39,339 nucleotides of DNA, taken from NCBI GenBank assembly GCA_022732315.1, contig JAIJUV010000008.1, positions 1 through 39,339 on the forward strand, in the 5' to 3' direction. Position numbers and translations under genes: made by a program. This document shows, piece by piece, positions 1 to 8,454 of this stretch. The stretch is from Prevotella sp. GTDB taxonomy: Bacteria; Bacteroidota; Bacteroidia; Bacteroidales; Bacteroidaceae. Position 1 is the first letter of the stretch, and each line of letters starts with the position of its first letter. Below the pieces are notes generated by a model. It worked only from the letters and a program-made list of their open reading frames with translations, had not been told where the DNA came from and did no database searches.

Positions 1-804
1 GGCATTGGTTACCTCCTTGATGACGCTTTTCAAACGCTCCTCAAACTCACCCTTGTATTTGGCACCGGCAACCAGTGCACCCATATCGAGCGAATAGAGC
101 TGCTTGTTCTTCAGGTTCTCAGGCACGTCTCCACGAACGATACGCTCAGCAAGTCCCTCAACGATAGCGGTTTTACCTGTACCAGGCTCACCAATCAGAA
201 TAGGGTTGTTCTTGGTGCGGCGGGAGAGAATCTGAAGAACTCTTCGAATCTCTTCATCACGGCCAATCACCGGGTCGAGCTTGCCGCTGCGAGCCTGTTC
301 TACCAGATTCTTGGCATATTTTTCAAGACTCTGATAGTTCTCGTCGGCACTCTGGCTCTTCACGTTCTGACCCTGTCGCAAAGCCTGGATGGCTGCAGTG
401 AGGTCCTTCTCGTTGGCACCGGCATCCTTGAGGATTCGGGCAGCGGTAGAGTTGCCTTTGAGGATAGCGAGGAGAATAGGCTCCACGCTGACGAATTCAT
501 CTCCCATCTTCTTGGCGATGTCCTCGGCATTGAGCAATATCTGGTTGGTATCGCCCGAGAGGTATGGCTGACCGGCACCCTGCACACGAGGCAGGTGCTG
601 CATCTCCTGCTGCAGGAGCATGGCAATCTGGTTGCCGTTCATGCCCAGCTTCTGGAAGATATAGTTGGTTACATCAGGTGCTTTCTCGATGATACCACTG
701 AGAAGATGCACCGGTTCGATGGTCTGCTGACCATTTCTCTGCGCTATGTTCACAGCGGCCTGCACCGCTTCCTGCGCCTTGATTGTAAATTTGTCGAATG
801 TCAT
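1..804 (-). CDS. clpB: ATP-dependent disaggregase ClpB, N-terminal part (cut by window edge)
   Basis: AAA+ unfoldase that works with DnaK to rescue aggregated proteins in the cytosol. The 268 visible codons start at ATG 804-802 ([11 protein letters not shown]) and run in frame off the left edge. They hold the two-lobed Clp N domain (about residues 1-145), then the start of the first nucleotide-binding domain with [13 protein letters not shown] and Walker A GEPGTGKT at residues 205-212, close to the position in E. coli ClpB. The middle coiled coil and second AAA+ domain are outside the window, so completeness cannot be judged. It is divergent from purH across a 366-bp gap. I see no CIRCE-type operator and no clear Bacteroidota promoter on its side. 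Confidence 0.96.
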   Translation of the reverse strand, partial: MTFDKFTIKAQEAVQAAVNIAQRNGQQTIEPVHLLSGIIEKAPDVTNYIFQKLGMNGNQIAMLLQQEMQHLPRVQGAGQPYLSGDTNQILLNAEDIAKKMGDEFVSVEPILLAILKGNSTAARILKDAGANEKDLTAAIQALRQGQNVKSQSADENYQSLEKYAKNLVEQARSGKLDPVIGRDEEIRRVLQILSRRTKNNPILIGEPGTGKTAIVEGLAERIVRGDVPENLKNKQLYSLDMGALVAGAKYKGEFEERLKSVIKEVTNA

Positions 805-1170
805 ATCTTAATCTCCTTTCTATGATTTTATTATTTTCAATACTTAGTTTCGCTTCAGCCCTTGCAGGCTTTCAGCTTCGCCGACGGTAGGAGCGAATAG
901 TGTGCCCATTGACGGAGTTGAGGAGATTTTCTGACGTTTTGTCGGCTTTTCATAGAAAAGGCTGCCTTTTTATATAAGTTTCTGTCAAAATGACTGAACC
1001 GCGACTTGATTTATCGCAACCCATGCTTCAATAAATCGCAAATATCACTTAAATAATGTGATAATAGCCCCTAAATGTTTGCGTATTCCAAATTTTCTTC
1101 GTACCTTTGCAGCGTTTTAAGAAACAGATTGAATAAGAAATTGAATAAGAATTCGTAATATATCAAGTCA
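805..1170. other. Intergenic region between divergent clpB and purH
   Basis: There is no convincing ORF here. The purH-proximal side holds a good Bacteroidota promoter (listed separately). The clpB-proximal side has a short imperfect inverted repeat around 851-885 (CTTCAGCC / GGCTTTCAG-like), too weak to call a regulatory site. I find no TAnnTTTG element oriented toward clpB, so its promoter is unassigned. Confidence 0.6.
1078..1109 (+). promoter_or_regulatory. Bacteroidota-type promoter for purH
   Basis: A TTTG at 1078-1081 (-33 element) is followed after 20 bp by TACCTTTG at 1102-1109 (-7 element). This fits the Bacteroidota housekeeping sigma consensus TTTG-N19/21-TAnnTTTG. Transcription would begin near 1115, leaving a leader of about 55 nt before the purH ATG at 1171. 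Confidence 0.8.
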
Positions 1171-1764
1171 ATGGCTGAAACAAAGAAGATTAAGACAGCT
1201 TTGGTGTCTGTCTTTCACAAGGATGGCTTGGACGAGTTGCTCGCCAAGTTGAATGAAGAGGGTGTTAAATTCCTGAGCACAGGAGGTACTCAGAAGTTTA
1301 TCGAATCTTTGGGTTATGAATGTGAGAAAGTTGAGGATGTTACCACATATCCATCAATCCTCGGTGGTCGTGTGAAGACTCTTCATCCAAAAATATTTGG
1401 AGGTATCTTGGCCCGCCGCGACAATGAGGGCGACCAGGAGCAGATGAAGGAGTATGAGATTCCTTCTATCGACCTCGTTATCGTAGATTTGTATCCATTT
1501 GAGCAGACCGTGGCCAGCGGTGCCAGCGATGCTGACATTATCGAGAAGATCGATATCGGCGGTATCTCTCTGATCCGTGCCGGAGCCAAGAACTTCAAGG
1601 ACGTGGTTATCGTTCCTAGCAAGGCTGAATACAGCGTGCTTCTCGACATTCTGAAGAAGAAGGGTGCTGAGACCGACATCGAGGACCGCAAGATGTTTGC
1701 TGAGCGTGCCTTCGGCGTAAGCTCACACTACGATACAGCTATCCACGCTTGGTTTGCTAAGTAA
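1171..1764 (+). CDS. purH: IMP cyclohydrolase, single-domain PurH (no AICAR transformylase domain)
   Basis: Catalyses the last step of de novo IMP synthesis, closure of FAICAR to IMP, in the cytosol. The 197 residues match the N-terminal MGS-like domain of bifunctional PurH: KTALVSVFHKDGL near the start, the FLSTGGT nucleotide-binding loop, the GGRVKTLHPKIFGGILARR signature and a GGISLIRAGAKN loop. The protein stops right after SHYDTAIHAWFAK, where full-length PurH (about 510-530 aa) continues into the formyltransferase domain. No remnant of that domain is seen downstream, so the transformylase must be encoded elsewhere. A strong promoter precedes it, and the rod-shape operon follows after 157 bp. 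The stop codon lies in the first unit of a short tandem repeat (1747-1804). Confidence 0.93.
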   Translation: MAETKKIKTALVSVFHKDGLDELLAKLNEEGVKFLSTGGTQKFIESLGYECEKVEDVTTYPSILGGRVKTLHPKIFGGILARRDNEGDQEQMKEYEIPSIDLVIVDLYPFEQTVASGASDADIIEKIDIGGISLIRAGAKNFKDVVIVPSKAEYSVLLDILKKKGAETDIEDRKMFAERAFGVSSHYDTAIHAWFAK

Positions 1765-1804
1765 TAACTTGGCTTGCTAAGTAATGCTTGGTTTGCTGAG
1801 TAAC
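1747..1804 (+). repeat. Three imperfect 19-20 bp tandem units across the purH stop codon
   Basis: Units start at 1747, 1767 and 1786 and share the core CTTGG[T/C]TTGCT[A/G]AGTAA. The first contains the last purH codons and its TAA; the others repeat the stop-containing segment just downstream. Units 1 and 2 are partly self-complementary (ACTTGGC/GCTAAGT in unit 2, with one G-T pair). Confidence 0.85.
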
Positions 1805-1842
1805 AAGTAACAAGACGAAGCAGCCGAGTAATCTCGCTACCT

Positions 1843-1871
1843 CTTCCCGTTCTGCATCCCAGGGCGGGAAG
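1843..1871 (+). terminator. Stem-loop between purH and mreB, possible weak terminator
   Basis: CTTCCCG at 1843-1849 pairs perfectly with CGGGAAG at 1865-1871 around a 15-nt loop that contains a further CCC/GGG pair. An A-rich stretch and then TTTT follow, not a clean T run. It may attenuate transcription between purH and mreB rather than end it. Confidence 0.4.
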
Positions 1872-1885
1872 ATGACTACAAAAAG

Positions 1886-1901
1886 ATTTTAAGCTTAAAA
1901 T
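1886..1901. promoter_or_regulatory. 16-bp perfect palindrome upstream of mreB
   Basis: ATTTTAAGCTTAAAAT is a perfect palindrome ending 20 bp before the mreB ATG. It could be an operator or a small hairpin in the leader. No known regulator is recognised. Confidence 0.35.
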
Positions 1902-1921
1902 ATTATATTTTACATTAGAAA

Positions 1922-2944
1922 ATGGGATTTTTTTCATTTATTCAGGAAATCGCAATGGACTTGGGTACCGCCAACACCATCATTATCAGTGATGATAAGA
2001 TTGTAGTGGACGAACCTTCTGTTGTAGCCCTCGACCGCCGCACCGACAAGATGATTGCCGTGGGCGAGAAGGCGAAGATGATGTACGAGAAGACTCACGA
2101 CAACATCCGTACTATCCGTCCTTTGCGCGATGGCGTTATCGCAGACTTTACTGCTTGCGAGCAGATGATGCGTGGACTCATCAAGATGGTCCACACAGGC
2201 AGCCGCCTGTTCTCACCTTCACTCCGCATGGTGATTGGTGTTCCTTCTGGCTCTACCGAGGTGGAGCTCCGTGCCGTTCGTGACTCTGCCGAGCATGCCG
2301 ACGGTCGCGACGTTTATCTGATTTTTGAGCCTATGGCTGCCGCTATCGGTATCGGTATCGATGTGGAGGCACCAGAAGGCAATATGATAGTTGATATAGG
2401 TGGTGGTTCTACCGAGATTGCCGTTATCTCGCTCGGTGGTATCGTTTCCAACAACTCTATCCGCACAGCCGGTGACGACCTCACCGCTGAAATCCAGGAG
2501 TACATGAGCCGTCAGCACAACGTGAAGGTTTCTGAGCGTATGGCTGAGCGTATCAAGATTCACGTAGGTTCTGCCCTGACAGACCTGGGTGAGGAGGCTC
2601 CAGAGGACTTCATCGTTCATGGTCCTAACCGTATCACAGCCCTCCCAATGGAGGTTCCAGTATGCTATCAGGAGATTGCTCACTGCCTGGACAAGACCGT
2701 GGCTAAGATTGAGAATGCCGTGCTCTCTGCCCTTGAGAATACTCCACCAGAGCTTTACGCCGACATCGTGAAGAACGGTATCTGGCTCTCGGGTGGCGGT
2801 GCATTGCTCCGTGGTTTGGACAAGCGCTTGACAGACAAGATTAACATCCCATTCCATATCGCCGAGGACCCATTGCACAGCGTGGCTAAGGGTGCCGGTA
2901 TCGCATTGAAGAATGTGGACCGTTTCTCTTTCTTGATGAGATAA
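1922..2944 (+). CDS. mreB: Rod shape-determining actin homologue MreB
   Basis: Bacterial actin that forms membrane-associated filaments under the inner membrane and steers lateral cell-wall synthesis. The 340-aa length fits the family. Visible motifs are the N-terminal amphipathic stretch MGFFSFIQE, the phosphate-1 loop MDLGTANT, the RPLRDGVIADF motif, MVIGVPSGSTEVE, the phosphate-2 loop MIVDIGGGSTE and the adenosine-binding LSGGGALLRGLD near the C-terminus. ATG 1922 was chosen because it keeps the membrane-binding helix, although an internal Met lies just before the phosphate loop. It is first of five rod-shape genes in one direction; mreC follows after 82 bp. Confidence 0.98.
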   Translation: MGFFSFIQEIAMDLGTANTIIISDDKIVVDEPSVVALDRRTDKMIAVGEKAKMMYEKTHDNIRTIRPLRDGVIADFTACEQMMRGLIKMVHTGSRLFSPSLRMVIGVPSGSTEVELRAVRDSAEHADGRDVYLIFEPMAAAIGIGIDVEAPEGNMIVDIGGGSTEIAVISLGGIVSNNSIRTAGDDLTAEIQEYMSRQHNVKVSERMAERIKIHVGSALTDLGEEAPEDFIVHGPNRITALPMEVPVCYQEIAHCLDKTVAKIENAVLSALENTPPELYADIVKNGIWLSGGGALLRGLDKRLTDKINIPFHIAEDPLHSVAKGAGIALKNVDRFSFLMR

Positions 2945-3026
2945 AATTTTATTAGATAAGTTTCGTGACTTTGTTGGGAAGGTTAAATTCCCCCCAAGTG
3001 GCGAAACTTTAATTTTATATAATAGT

Positions 3027-3905
3027 ATGCACAACCTTTTAGAGTTTTTGCAGAAATACAACCATTGGTTTGTCTTCGTGATTCTCGAAGTGGTGAGCAT
3101 GGTGTTCCTGTTTCAGTATAACAGCTATCAGGGCAGTGCGTGGTTTTCCACAGCCAATGCCGTGACGGGAAAAATTTATGAGTGGGACGCCAATGTGGAG
3201 ACCTTCTTCTCGCTGACCAAGGTGAACCAGGAACTCACGCAGCGTAATGCCTATCTGGAGCAGCAGGTGCAGCATCTTTCCGACAGTCTCTATGCCGTGA
3301 CCAAGGATAGTGCCATCTATCACCGCGACCAGTTTGCCCTGCTCAAGAACTACAGACTCATTCCTGCCAAGGTGGTTGCCAACAGTCTGGATAAGCCCGA
3401 CAACCTGATGACCATCGACAAGGGTAGCGCCGACGGCATCCATAAGGATATGGGTGTAATCAGCGGCACCGGCGTGGTGGGCATCGTATATCTTGTGGCC
3501 GAGCATTACAGCATCGTGATACCGGTGCTCAACGTGAAGTCGAACATCAGCTGTACCATCCAGGGCAGAGGCTACTTCGGCTATCTGAGATGGAAGGGCG
3601 GCGTATCGGAGCTGGCTTATCTGGAAGAGGTGCCACGCCATGCCCACTTCAAGCTGGGCGACTATGTGGTAACCAGCGGTTACTCGGCTGTGTTCCCTCC
3701 AGGTGTTAGAGTGGGCAAGATACTGCATGTGTTCAATTCCGCCGACGGCCTGTCTTACCGCGTACAGTTGCGACTCTCAACAGATTTCGGCAACCTGCGC
3801 GACGTATGCGTCATCGACGACACACTGATGAAAGAGAGAATAGAGATTATGCGTGCTGCGCAAGACAGCATCAAGCCCGATGGCAATACGGGCAGTAAAA
3901 ACTAA
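3027..3905 (+). CDS. mreC: Rod shape-determining protein MreC
   Basis: Bitopic inner-membrane protein that links MreB to periplasmic PBP2 and activates the RodA-PBP2 synthase. It has 292 residues: a short cytoplasmic head, a membrane helix at about 13-30 (WFVFVILEVVSMVFLF), a periplasmic coiled coil at about 60-95 (LTQRNAYLEQQVQHLSDSL) and the beta-barrel MreC core with GSADGIHKDMGVISGTGVVG and GDYVVTSGYSAVFPPGVRVG. The C-terminal 25 residues look disordered. It lies between mreB and mreD, with a 28-bp gap to mreD. Confidence 0.96.
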   Translation: MHNLLEFLQKYNHWFVFVILEVVSMVFLFQYNSYQGSAWFSTANAVTGKIYEWDANVETFFSLTKVNQELTQRNAYLEQQVQHLSDSLYAVTKDSAIYHRDQFALLKNYRLIPAKVVANSLDKPDNLMTIDKGSADGIHKDMGVISGTGVVGIVYLVAEHYSIVIPVLNVKSNISCTIQGRGYFGYLRWKGGVSELAYLEEVPRHAHFKLGDYVVTSGYSAVFPPGVRVGKILHVFNSADGLSYRVQLRLSTDFGNLRDVCVIDDTLMKERIEIMRAAQDSIKPDGNTGSKN

Positions 3906-3933
3906 AGTAAAGTAAGAGGAGATATCAGAAGCA

Positions 3934-4434
3934 ATGAGTATAGATATTTTAAAACGACTCGGCATCTTCGTGGTGCTCGTGCTGGTGCAGGGACTGGTGT
4001 TCAACCATATCCATCTGTTCAATTGCGCCACCCCCTTGCTGTATATCATCATGGTGCTCCATTTCCGCAGAAACCACCCACGCTGGTCGGTGATGCTCTG
4101 GAGCTTCATGCTGGGACTTTGCATCGACGTGTTTGCCAACACGCCGGGTGTTGCGGCGGCATCGATGACAGCCATCGGACTGCTGCAACCTTATCTTTTT
4201 GAACTCTTCGTGCCTAGAGACAGTGCTGAAGACCTGGAACCATCGATGCGAACCATCGGTGTGGGCTCGTACGTGCTCTACACGTTGATTATAGTACTCG
4301 TTTATAATCTGTTGTTCTTTACGATAGAGACTTTCAATTTCTTCAACTGGATGCAGTGGCTGCTCTGCATTGTCGGCAGCAGTGCCATCACCATGGTGCT
4401 GATCATGGCGCTGGAGAGTTTCAGAAAGTCGTAG
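3934..4434 (+). CDS. mreD: Rod shape-determining membrane protein MreD
   Basis: Small integral membrane partner of MreC in the elongasome. The 166 residues form about five hydrophobic helices, for example FVVLVLVQGLVFNHI, TPLLYIIMVLHF and LCIVGSSAITMVLIMAL, with the GLCIDVFANTPGV segment between helices typical of MreD. A good ribosome-binding sequence (AGAGGAG, about 3915-3921) precedes the ATG. Sequence conservation in this family is low, so the call rests partly on the operon position between mreC and mrdA. Confidence 0.93.
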   Translation: MSIDILKRLGIFVVLVLVQGLVFNHIHLFNCATPLLYIIMVLHFRRNHPRWSVMLWSFMLGLCIDVFANTPGVAAASMTAIGLLQPYLFELFVPRDSAEDLEPSMRTIGVGSYVLYTLIIVLVYNLLFFTIETFNFFNWMQWLLCIVGSSAITMVLIMALESFRKS

Positions 4435-4503
4435 GGATTTTTACCCTGAAGGAAAAAGAAGAAGAACATTCATGTCCATTGATACTTATATATATAATAA
4501 GGT

Positions 4504-6354
4504 ATGGTAGATTACAATCTTGAGAAGCGCAGTTATGTGATTGGTGGTGTGGCGATAGTTATCGTGATAGTCTACATCATCAGGCTCTTCACGCTCCAGA
4601 TTATGAGCGAGGATTACAAGAAGAATGCCGACAGTAACGCCTTCCTGAAGCAGATAGAGTTCCCTTCGCGTGGTGCCATCTACGATAGAAACGGAAAGCT
4701 GATGGTGTATAACCAGCCTTCTTACGACCTGATGGTGGTGATGAAGGAGCAGGAGGGACGACTCGACACCCTCGACTTCTGCAATTCCCTGGGTATTACC
4801 AAGGAGGCTTTCGAGAAGCGAATGGAGGATATCAAGGACCGCAGTAAGAATCCGGGATATTCCCGATATACGCAGCAGCTCTTCATGACGCAGTTGTCTG
4901 ACAAGGACTTCAGCGTGTTCCAGGAGAAGATGTTCCGATTCCCGGGCTTCTATGTGCAGAAGCGAAGCGTGAGAGAATATACCTATCCGTATGCCGCCCA
5001 TGTATTGGGCGATGTGGGCGAGGTTTCGGAAAGCGACATCGAGGAAGATGACTACTACCAGCCGGGCGACTACATCGGAAAGCTGGGTATTGAGAAGCAT
5101 TACGAAAAGGAACTTCGAGGCGTAAAGGGTGTGAAGATTCTGCTCCGTGATGCGCGCGGAAGAATACAGGGAAGCTATCAGAACGGAAAACTCGACCAGC
5201 GACCTGTAGCAGGAAAAGACCTGACGCTGGGTATCGACGTGAACCTGCAGGCTCTGGGCGAACGGTTGCTGCAGGGAAAGATAGGCAGTATCGTTGCCAT
5301 CGACCCTAGAGACGGTTCGGTGCTGGCAATGGTTTCCTCTCCATCTTACGACCCTCGTAAGCTGGTGGGCAAGAACCGCGGAAAGATGCACCGATGGCTC
5401 TCGCAGAACCCATGGAAGCCTCTGCTCAACCGAAGCATCATGGGACAGTATCCTCCGGGTTCTACGTTCAAGACCTCCCAGGCACTGACTTATCTCACCG
5501 AGGGTATCATCACTCCGGGCACAGCCTTCCCATGTAATCACGGATTCTCTTACAAGGGATTGCACGTAGGTTGCCACGGTCACCCGTCGCCTATCGCACT
5601 GGTGGATGCCATCAGTACTTCGTGCAACGGTTATTTCTGTTGGGGACTCTACTATATGCTTGGAAGCAAGAGCAAGTATGGTTCTGTGCAGAATGCGATG
5701 ACTGTTTGGAAAGACTATATGGTGAGCATGGGATTCGGCTACAAGCTGGGCATCGACCTGCCGGGCGAGAAACGAGGACTGATTCCTAATGCACAGTTCT
5801 ACGACAAGGCCTACAAGGGTTCCTGGAACGGACTGACCGTAATCAGTATCTCCATTGGTCAGGGTGAGGTGAACCTGACGCCTTTGCAGATAGCCAATCT
5901 GGGTGCTACCATCGCCAACCGAGGCTATTACTATGTGCCTCACGTAGTGCGCAAGGTGCAGGGCGAGCCGCTGGATACGCTCTATACCCGCCGACATTAT
6001 ACCAAGGCATCGAAGCGTGCCTACAACTATGTGGTGGCTGGTATGAGAAGTTCGGCACTGAGGGGAACCTGCAAGATGCTTTCACGCTACGACTTCGAGG
6101 CATGCGGCAAGACGGGTACGGCTCAGAACCGTGGTCACGACCACTCTGTGTTCATGGGCTTTGCTCCGATGAACAACCCTAAGATAGCCATCGCCGTGTA
6201 TGTGGAGAATGGTGGTTGGGGTGCCGATTATGGTGTGCCTATCGGAGGCTTGATGATGGAGCAGTATCTGAAAGGAAAGCTGTCGCCGGCTTCAGAAAGT
6301 CAGGCAGCCCAGATGCAGGCTCGCAGAATCGCCTATGGCTCTTCTAGCAGATAG
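4504..6354 (+). CDS. mrdA: Penicillin-binding protein 2 (elongation transpeptidase)
   Basis: D,D-transpeptidase that cross-links glycan strands made by RodA during side-wall growth; anchored in the inner membrane with its catalytic domain in the periplasm. The 616 residues contain an N-terminal membrane helix (YVIGGVAIVIVIVYIIRLF), the dimerisation/pedestal domain starting at FPSRGAIYDRNG, and the transpeptidase motifs S320-TFK, S373-CN and K536-TGT, all intact. Length is normal for PBP2. The TAG stop lies in the first unit of a heptad repeat that fills the whole gap to rodA, so the two genes are probably co-transcribed. Confidence 0.97.
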   Translation: MVDYNLEKRSYVIGGVAIVIVIVYIIRLFTLQIMSEDYKKNADSNAFLKQIEFPSRGAIYDRNGKLMVYNQPSYDLMVVMKEQEGRLDTLDFCNSLGITKEAFEKRMEDIKDRSKNPGYSRYTQQLFMTQLSDKDFSVFQEKMFRFPGFYVQKRSVREYTYPYAAHVLGDVGEVSESDIEEDDYYQPGDYIGKLGIEKHYEKELRGVKGVKILLRDARGRIQGSYQNGKLDQRPVAGKDLTLGIDVNLQALGERLLQGKIGSIVAIDPRDGSVLAMVSSPSYDPRKLVGKNRGKMHRWLSQNPWKPLLNRSIMGQYPPGSTFKTSQALTYLTEGIITPGTAFPCNHGFSYKGLHVGCHGHPSPIALVDAISTSCNGYFCWGLYYMLGSKSKYGSVQNAMTVWKDYMVSMGFGYKLGIDLPGEKRGLIPNAQFYDKAYKGSWNGLTVISISIGQGEVNLTPLQIANLGATIANRGYYYVPHVVRKVQGEPLDTLYTRRHYTKASKRAYNYVVAGMRSSALRGTCKMLSRYDFEACGKTGTAQNRGHDHSVFMGFAPMNNPKIAIAVYVENGGWGADYGVPIGGLMMEQYLKGKLSPASESQAAQMQARRIAYGSSSR

Positions 6355-6392
6355 TTTTCAGTTAATAGTTTATAGTTGATAGTTTATAGATT
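6351..6392 (+). repeat. Heptad array: three 14-bp units from the mrdA stop to the rodA start
   Basis: Units at 6351-6364, 6365-6378 and 6379-6392 are variants of ATAGTTTATAGTTG. Each is two heptads of the ATAGTTT/ATAGTTG kind. The first unit contains the mrdA stop TAG and the last ends exactly one base before the rodA ATG at 6393. Confidence 0.85.
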
Positions 6393-7859
6393 ATGAGCGA
6401 TAATAAACAACCGGCTGGTGTACTCCGTTCGCTTGACTGGTGGACCATCGGCATCTATCTGGCGCTGCTCAGCTTTGGCTGGATCAGCGTCTGCGGTGCC
6501 AGCTACACCTATGGTGACAATGATATTTTCAGTCTGGGTGCCCGTTCGGGCATGCAGATTGTGTGGATTGGCACTTCCATCGCCTTGGGCTTTGTTATCC
6601 TGATGATGGACGACAGGTTTTTCGATACCTTCTCGTATGTCATCTATGGCGTGCTGATATTGCTGCTCTTTGCCACGATATTCAATCCGCACAGCATCAA
6701 GGGTTCGCATTCCTGGCTGGTTCTCGGACCGCTCCGACTGCAGCCTGCCGAGTTTGGTAAGTTTGCTACGGCACTGGCTGTGGCGAAGTTTATGTCGAGC
6801 TATGGTTTCAACATCCACAACATGAAGCATTTCATGGCGGCGGTGGGCATCATCCTGCTGCCGATGGTCTGCATCGTGGGACAGCGAGAAACGGGTTCGG
6901 CACTGGTTTATTCCGCCTTCTTCCTGATGCTCTATCGCGAGGGAATGCCTGGAGCCGTGCTATTTACGGGTGTCTCGATGATAGCCTACTTTGTGGTGGG
7001 CATCAAGTACGAGAATGTGCTGATGTGGGATACCTATACCTCGGTGGGTAAGTTTACGGTGCTGCTGCTGGTGCAGATATTCACGGCGGGCATGGTGAAT
7101 TCCTATACGGGCAACAAGAAGCATGCGCTGATTATTCTGGCATATTCGGTGGGTATCACGCTGATAGTGGCGCTTTTCTCCACCTTCATCATCCCGTTCG
7201 ATATCGTATGGATTCAGCTGCTGCTCTGCGCACTGATGATAGGTTTCCTGGTATATCACGGCTTGAGGACGAGATTCAGGAATTATTTCCTGATTTCCAT
7301 CTTCTCGTTGGGTTCTATAGCCTTCTTCTACAGTGCCGACTACGTGCTGAACAACGTGATGGAGCCTCACCAGCGAGTGCGTATCAATGTGCTTCTGGGA
7401 TTGGATGAGGATTTGGCTGGTGCCGGATATAATGTGCACCAGAGTGAGATAGCCATCGGTTCGGGCGGTTTGCAGGGCAAGGGATTCCTCAACGGAACCC
7501 AGACCAAGCTGAAGTTCGTGCCAGAGCAGGATACCGACTTTATCTTCTGCACGGTGGGAGAGGAGGAAGGCTTCCTGGGTTCGGCAGGTGTGCTGCTGCT
7601 CTTCCTGATGCTGATATTGAGGCTGATAAAACTGGCAGAGCGGCAACCGTTTAAGTTTGGGCGAATATACGGATATTGTGTGTTGAGTGTGTTCCTGTTC
7701 CACCTATTTATTAATGTGGGAATGGTGCTGGGCGTGACGCCTGTGATTGGTATTCCGCTACCGTTCTTCAGTTATGGCGGTAGTTCACTGTGGGGTTTCA
7801 CCATCCTTCTCTTTATCTTCCTGAGAATTGATGCGGGAAGAAATCTGGTTAGAAGCTGA
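6393..7859 (+). CDS. rodA: Rod shape-determining peptidoglycan glycosyltransferase RodA
   Basis: SEDS-family polymerase that extends glycan strands from lipid II in the inner membrane, working with PBP2. The 488 residues are strongly hydrophobic with about ten or more helices. The signature loop AIGSGGLQGKGFLNGTQTKLKFVPEQDTDFIF carries the catalytic-type aspartate D382 (the TDFIF motif), and the C-terminal GVTPVIGIPLPFFSYGGSS motif is intact. It is about 100 residues longer than E. coli RodA. The extra length sits in the middle (about residues 190-300) as further hydrophobic helices, which I believe is usual for Bacteroidota RodA. It is last in the mre operon and is followed by a 14-bp direct repeat and a strong terminator. 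Confidence 0.97.
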   Translation: MSDNKQPAGVLRSLDWWTIGIYLALLSFGWISVCGASYTYGDNDIFSLGARSGMQIVWIGTSIALGFVILMMDDRFFDTFSYVIYGVLILLLFATIFNPHSIKGSHSWLVLGPLRLQPAEFGKFATALAVAKFMSSYGFNIHNMKHFMAAVGIILLPMVCIVGQRETGSALVYSAFFLMLYREGMPGAVLFTGVSMIAYFVVGIKYENVLMWDTYTSVGKFTVLLLVQIFTAGMVNSYTGNKKHALIILAYSVGITLIVALFSTFIIPFDIVWIQLLLCALMIGFLVYHGLRTRFRNYFLISIFSLGSIAFFYSADYVLNNVMEPHQRVRINVLLGLDEDLAGAGYNVHQSEIAIGSGGLQGKGFLNGTQTKLKFVPEQDTDFIFCTVGEEEGFLGSAGVLLLFLMLILRLIKLAERQPFKFGRIYGYCVLSVFLFHLFINVGMVLGVTPVIGIPLPFFSYGGSSLWGFTILLFIFLRIDAGRNLVRS

Positions 7860-7865
7860 GATAAG

Positions 7866-7893
7866 GGATAATGTATAATGGATAATGTATAAT
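7866..7893 (+). repeat. Heptad array after rodA: two perfect 14-bp units
   Basis: GGATAATGTATAAT occurs twice back to back (7866-7879 and 7880-7893). Each unit is two heptads, GGATAAT and GTATAAT. The array starts 6 bp after the rodA stop and precedes the terminator. Confidence 0.85.
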
Positions 7894-7923
7894 GCATATA
7901 TCTTGTACAATATAAATATAATA

Positions 7924-7962
7924 AAAGGGCAAAAGCATTGTTTTGAGATGCTTTTGCCCTTT
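7924..7962. terminator. Bidirectional terminator between rodA and gldH
   Basis: A 15-bp perfect stem (7924-7938 with 7948-7962, core GGGCAAAAGCAT) encloses a 9-nt loop. It is followed by a T-rich run on the plus strand and preceded by A-rich sequence, so it can end both rodA and the convergent gldH. Confidence 0.9.
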
Positions 7963-7971
7963 ATTATTTTT

Positions 7972-8454
7972 TTATTTTGCCAATTCAACTTTTACTCCGA
8001 TATCGCTGACGCCGGGAAGGATTTCTCGCTTCATGTCGTGGCGTATGGTGATATGGATGGAGTCGCCTTGGTTCATCTTATACATATTGATGGGGAAGTT
8101 GTATTGATAATAGCTGATTCCCTGTCTTGAGCTGGAACCGTCTTTTCCAATGAATTGGCAGAGCACGGTATCGGCTTTTTCTATGCGGTCTTCCTGCTTG
8201 TTAGCTGGATAGATGGTCTGGTCCACGATGAGTGTTAATCCTGTGAAGGGATAGGCTCCTGTGATTCTCAAACCCAGGCTTTCCTGATAGTATCCTGTGG
8301 TAAGGATGGGAGGAATATCGAACGAGAGGGTGTCGTTCTTCTCCCATCCGGCGATAGGTGTATGGGCGTATTCGTCATACACCGTTCGCTGGAAGCAGGA
8401 GGCAAGTACGAAGACTGCCACCATCAGGAAAATGAAATTAATCATTCTTTTCAT
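7972..8454 (-). CDS. gldH: Gliding-motility-type lipoprotein GldH
   Basis: Predicted cell-envelope lipoprotein of the GldH family, tied to gliding and type IX secretion in Bacteroidota; in non-gliding relatives its role is unclear. From ATG 8454 the protein has 160 residues. It has a hydrophobic signal with lipobox LASC (Cys at about residue 20) and then a beta-rich domain with the family-like pattern FPINMYKMNQGDSIHITIRHDMKREILPGVSDIGVKVE. The start at 8454 is favoured over the upstream in-frame ATG because GGAGG lies 11 bp before it. It overlaps the end of ricT by 17 bp, so the two are probably translationally coupled. Confidence 0.82.
   Translation of the reverse strand: MKRMINFIFLMVAVFVLASCFQRTVYDEYAHTPIAGWEKNDTLSFDIPPILTTGYYQESLGLRITGAYPFTGLTLIVDQTIYPANKQEDRIEKADTVLCQFIGKDGSSSRQGISYYQYNFPINMYKMNQGDSIHITIRHDMKREILPGVSDIGVKVELAK

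Noticed and set aside
4486..5997. A 503-codon open frame opposite mrdA
   Set aside because: Antisense shadow; the plus strand has all PBP2 catalytic motifs.
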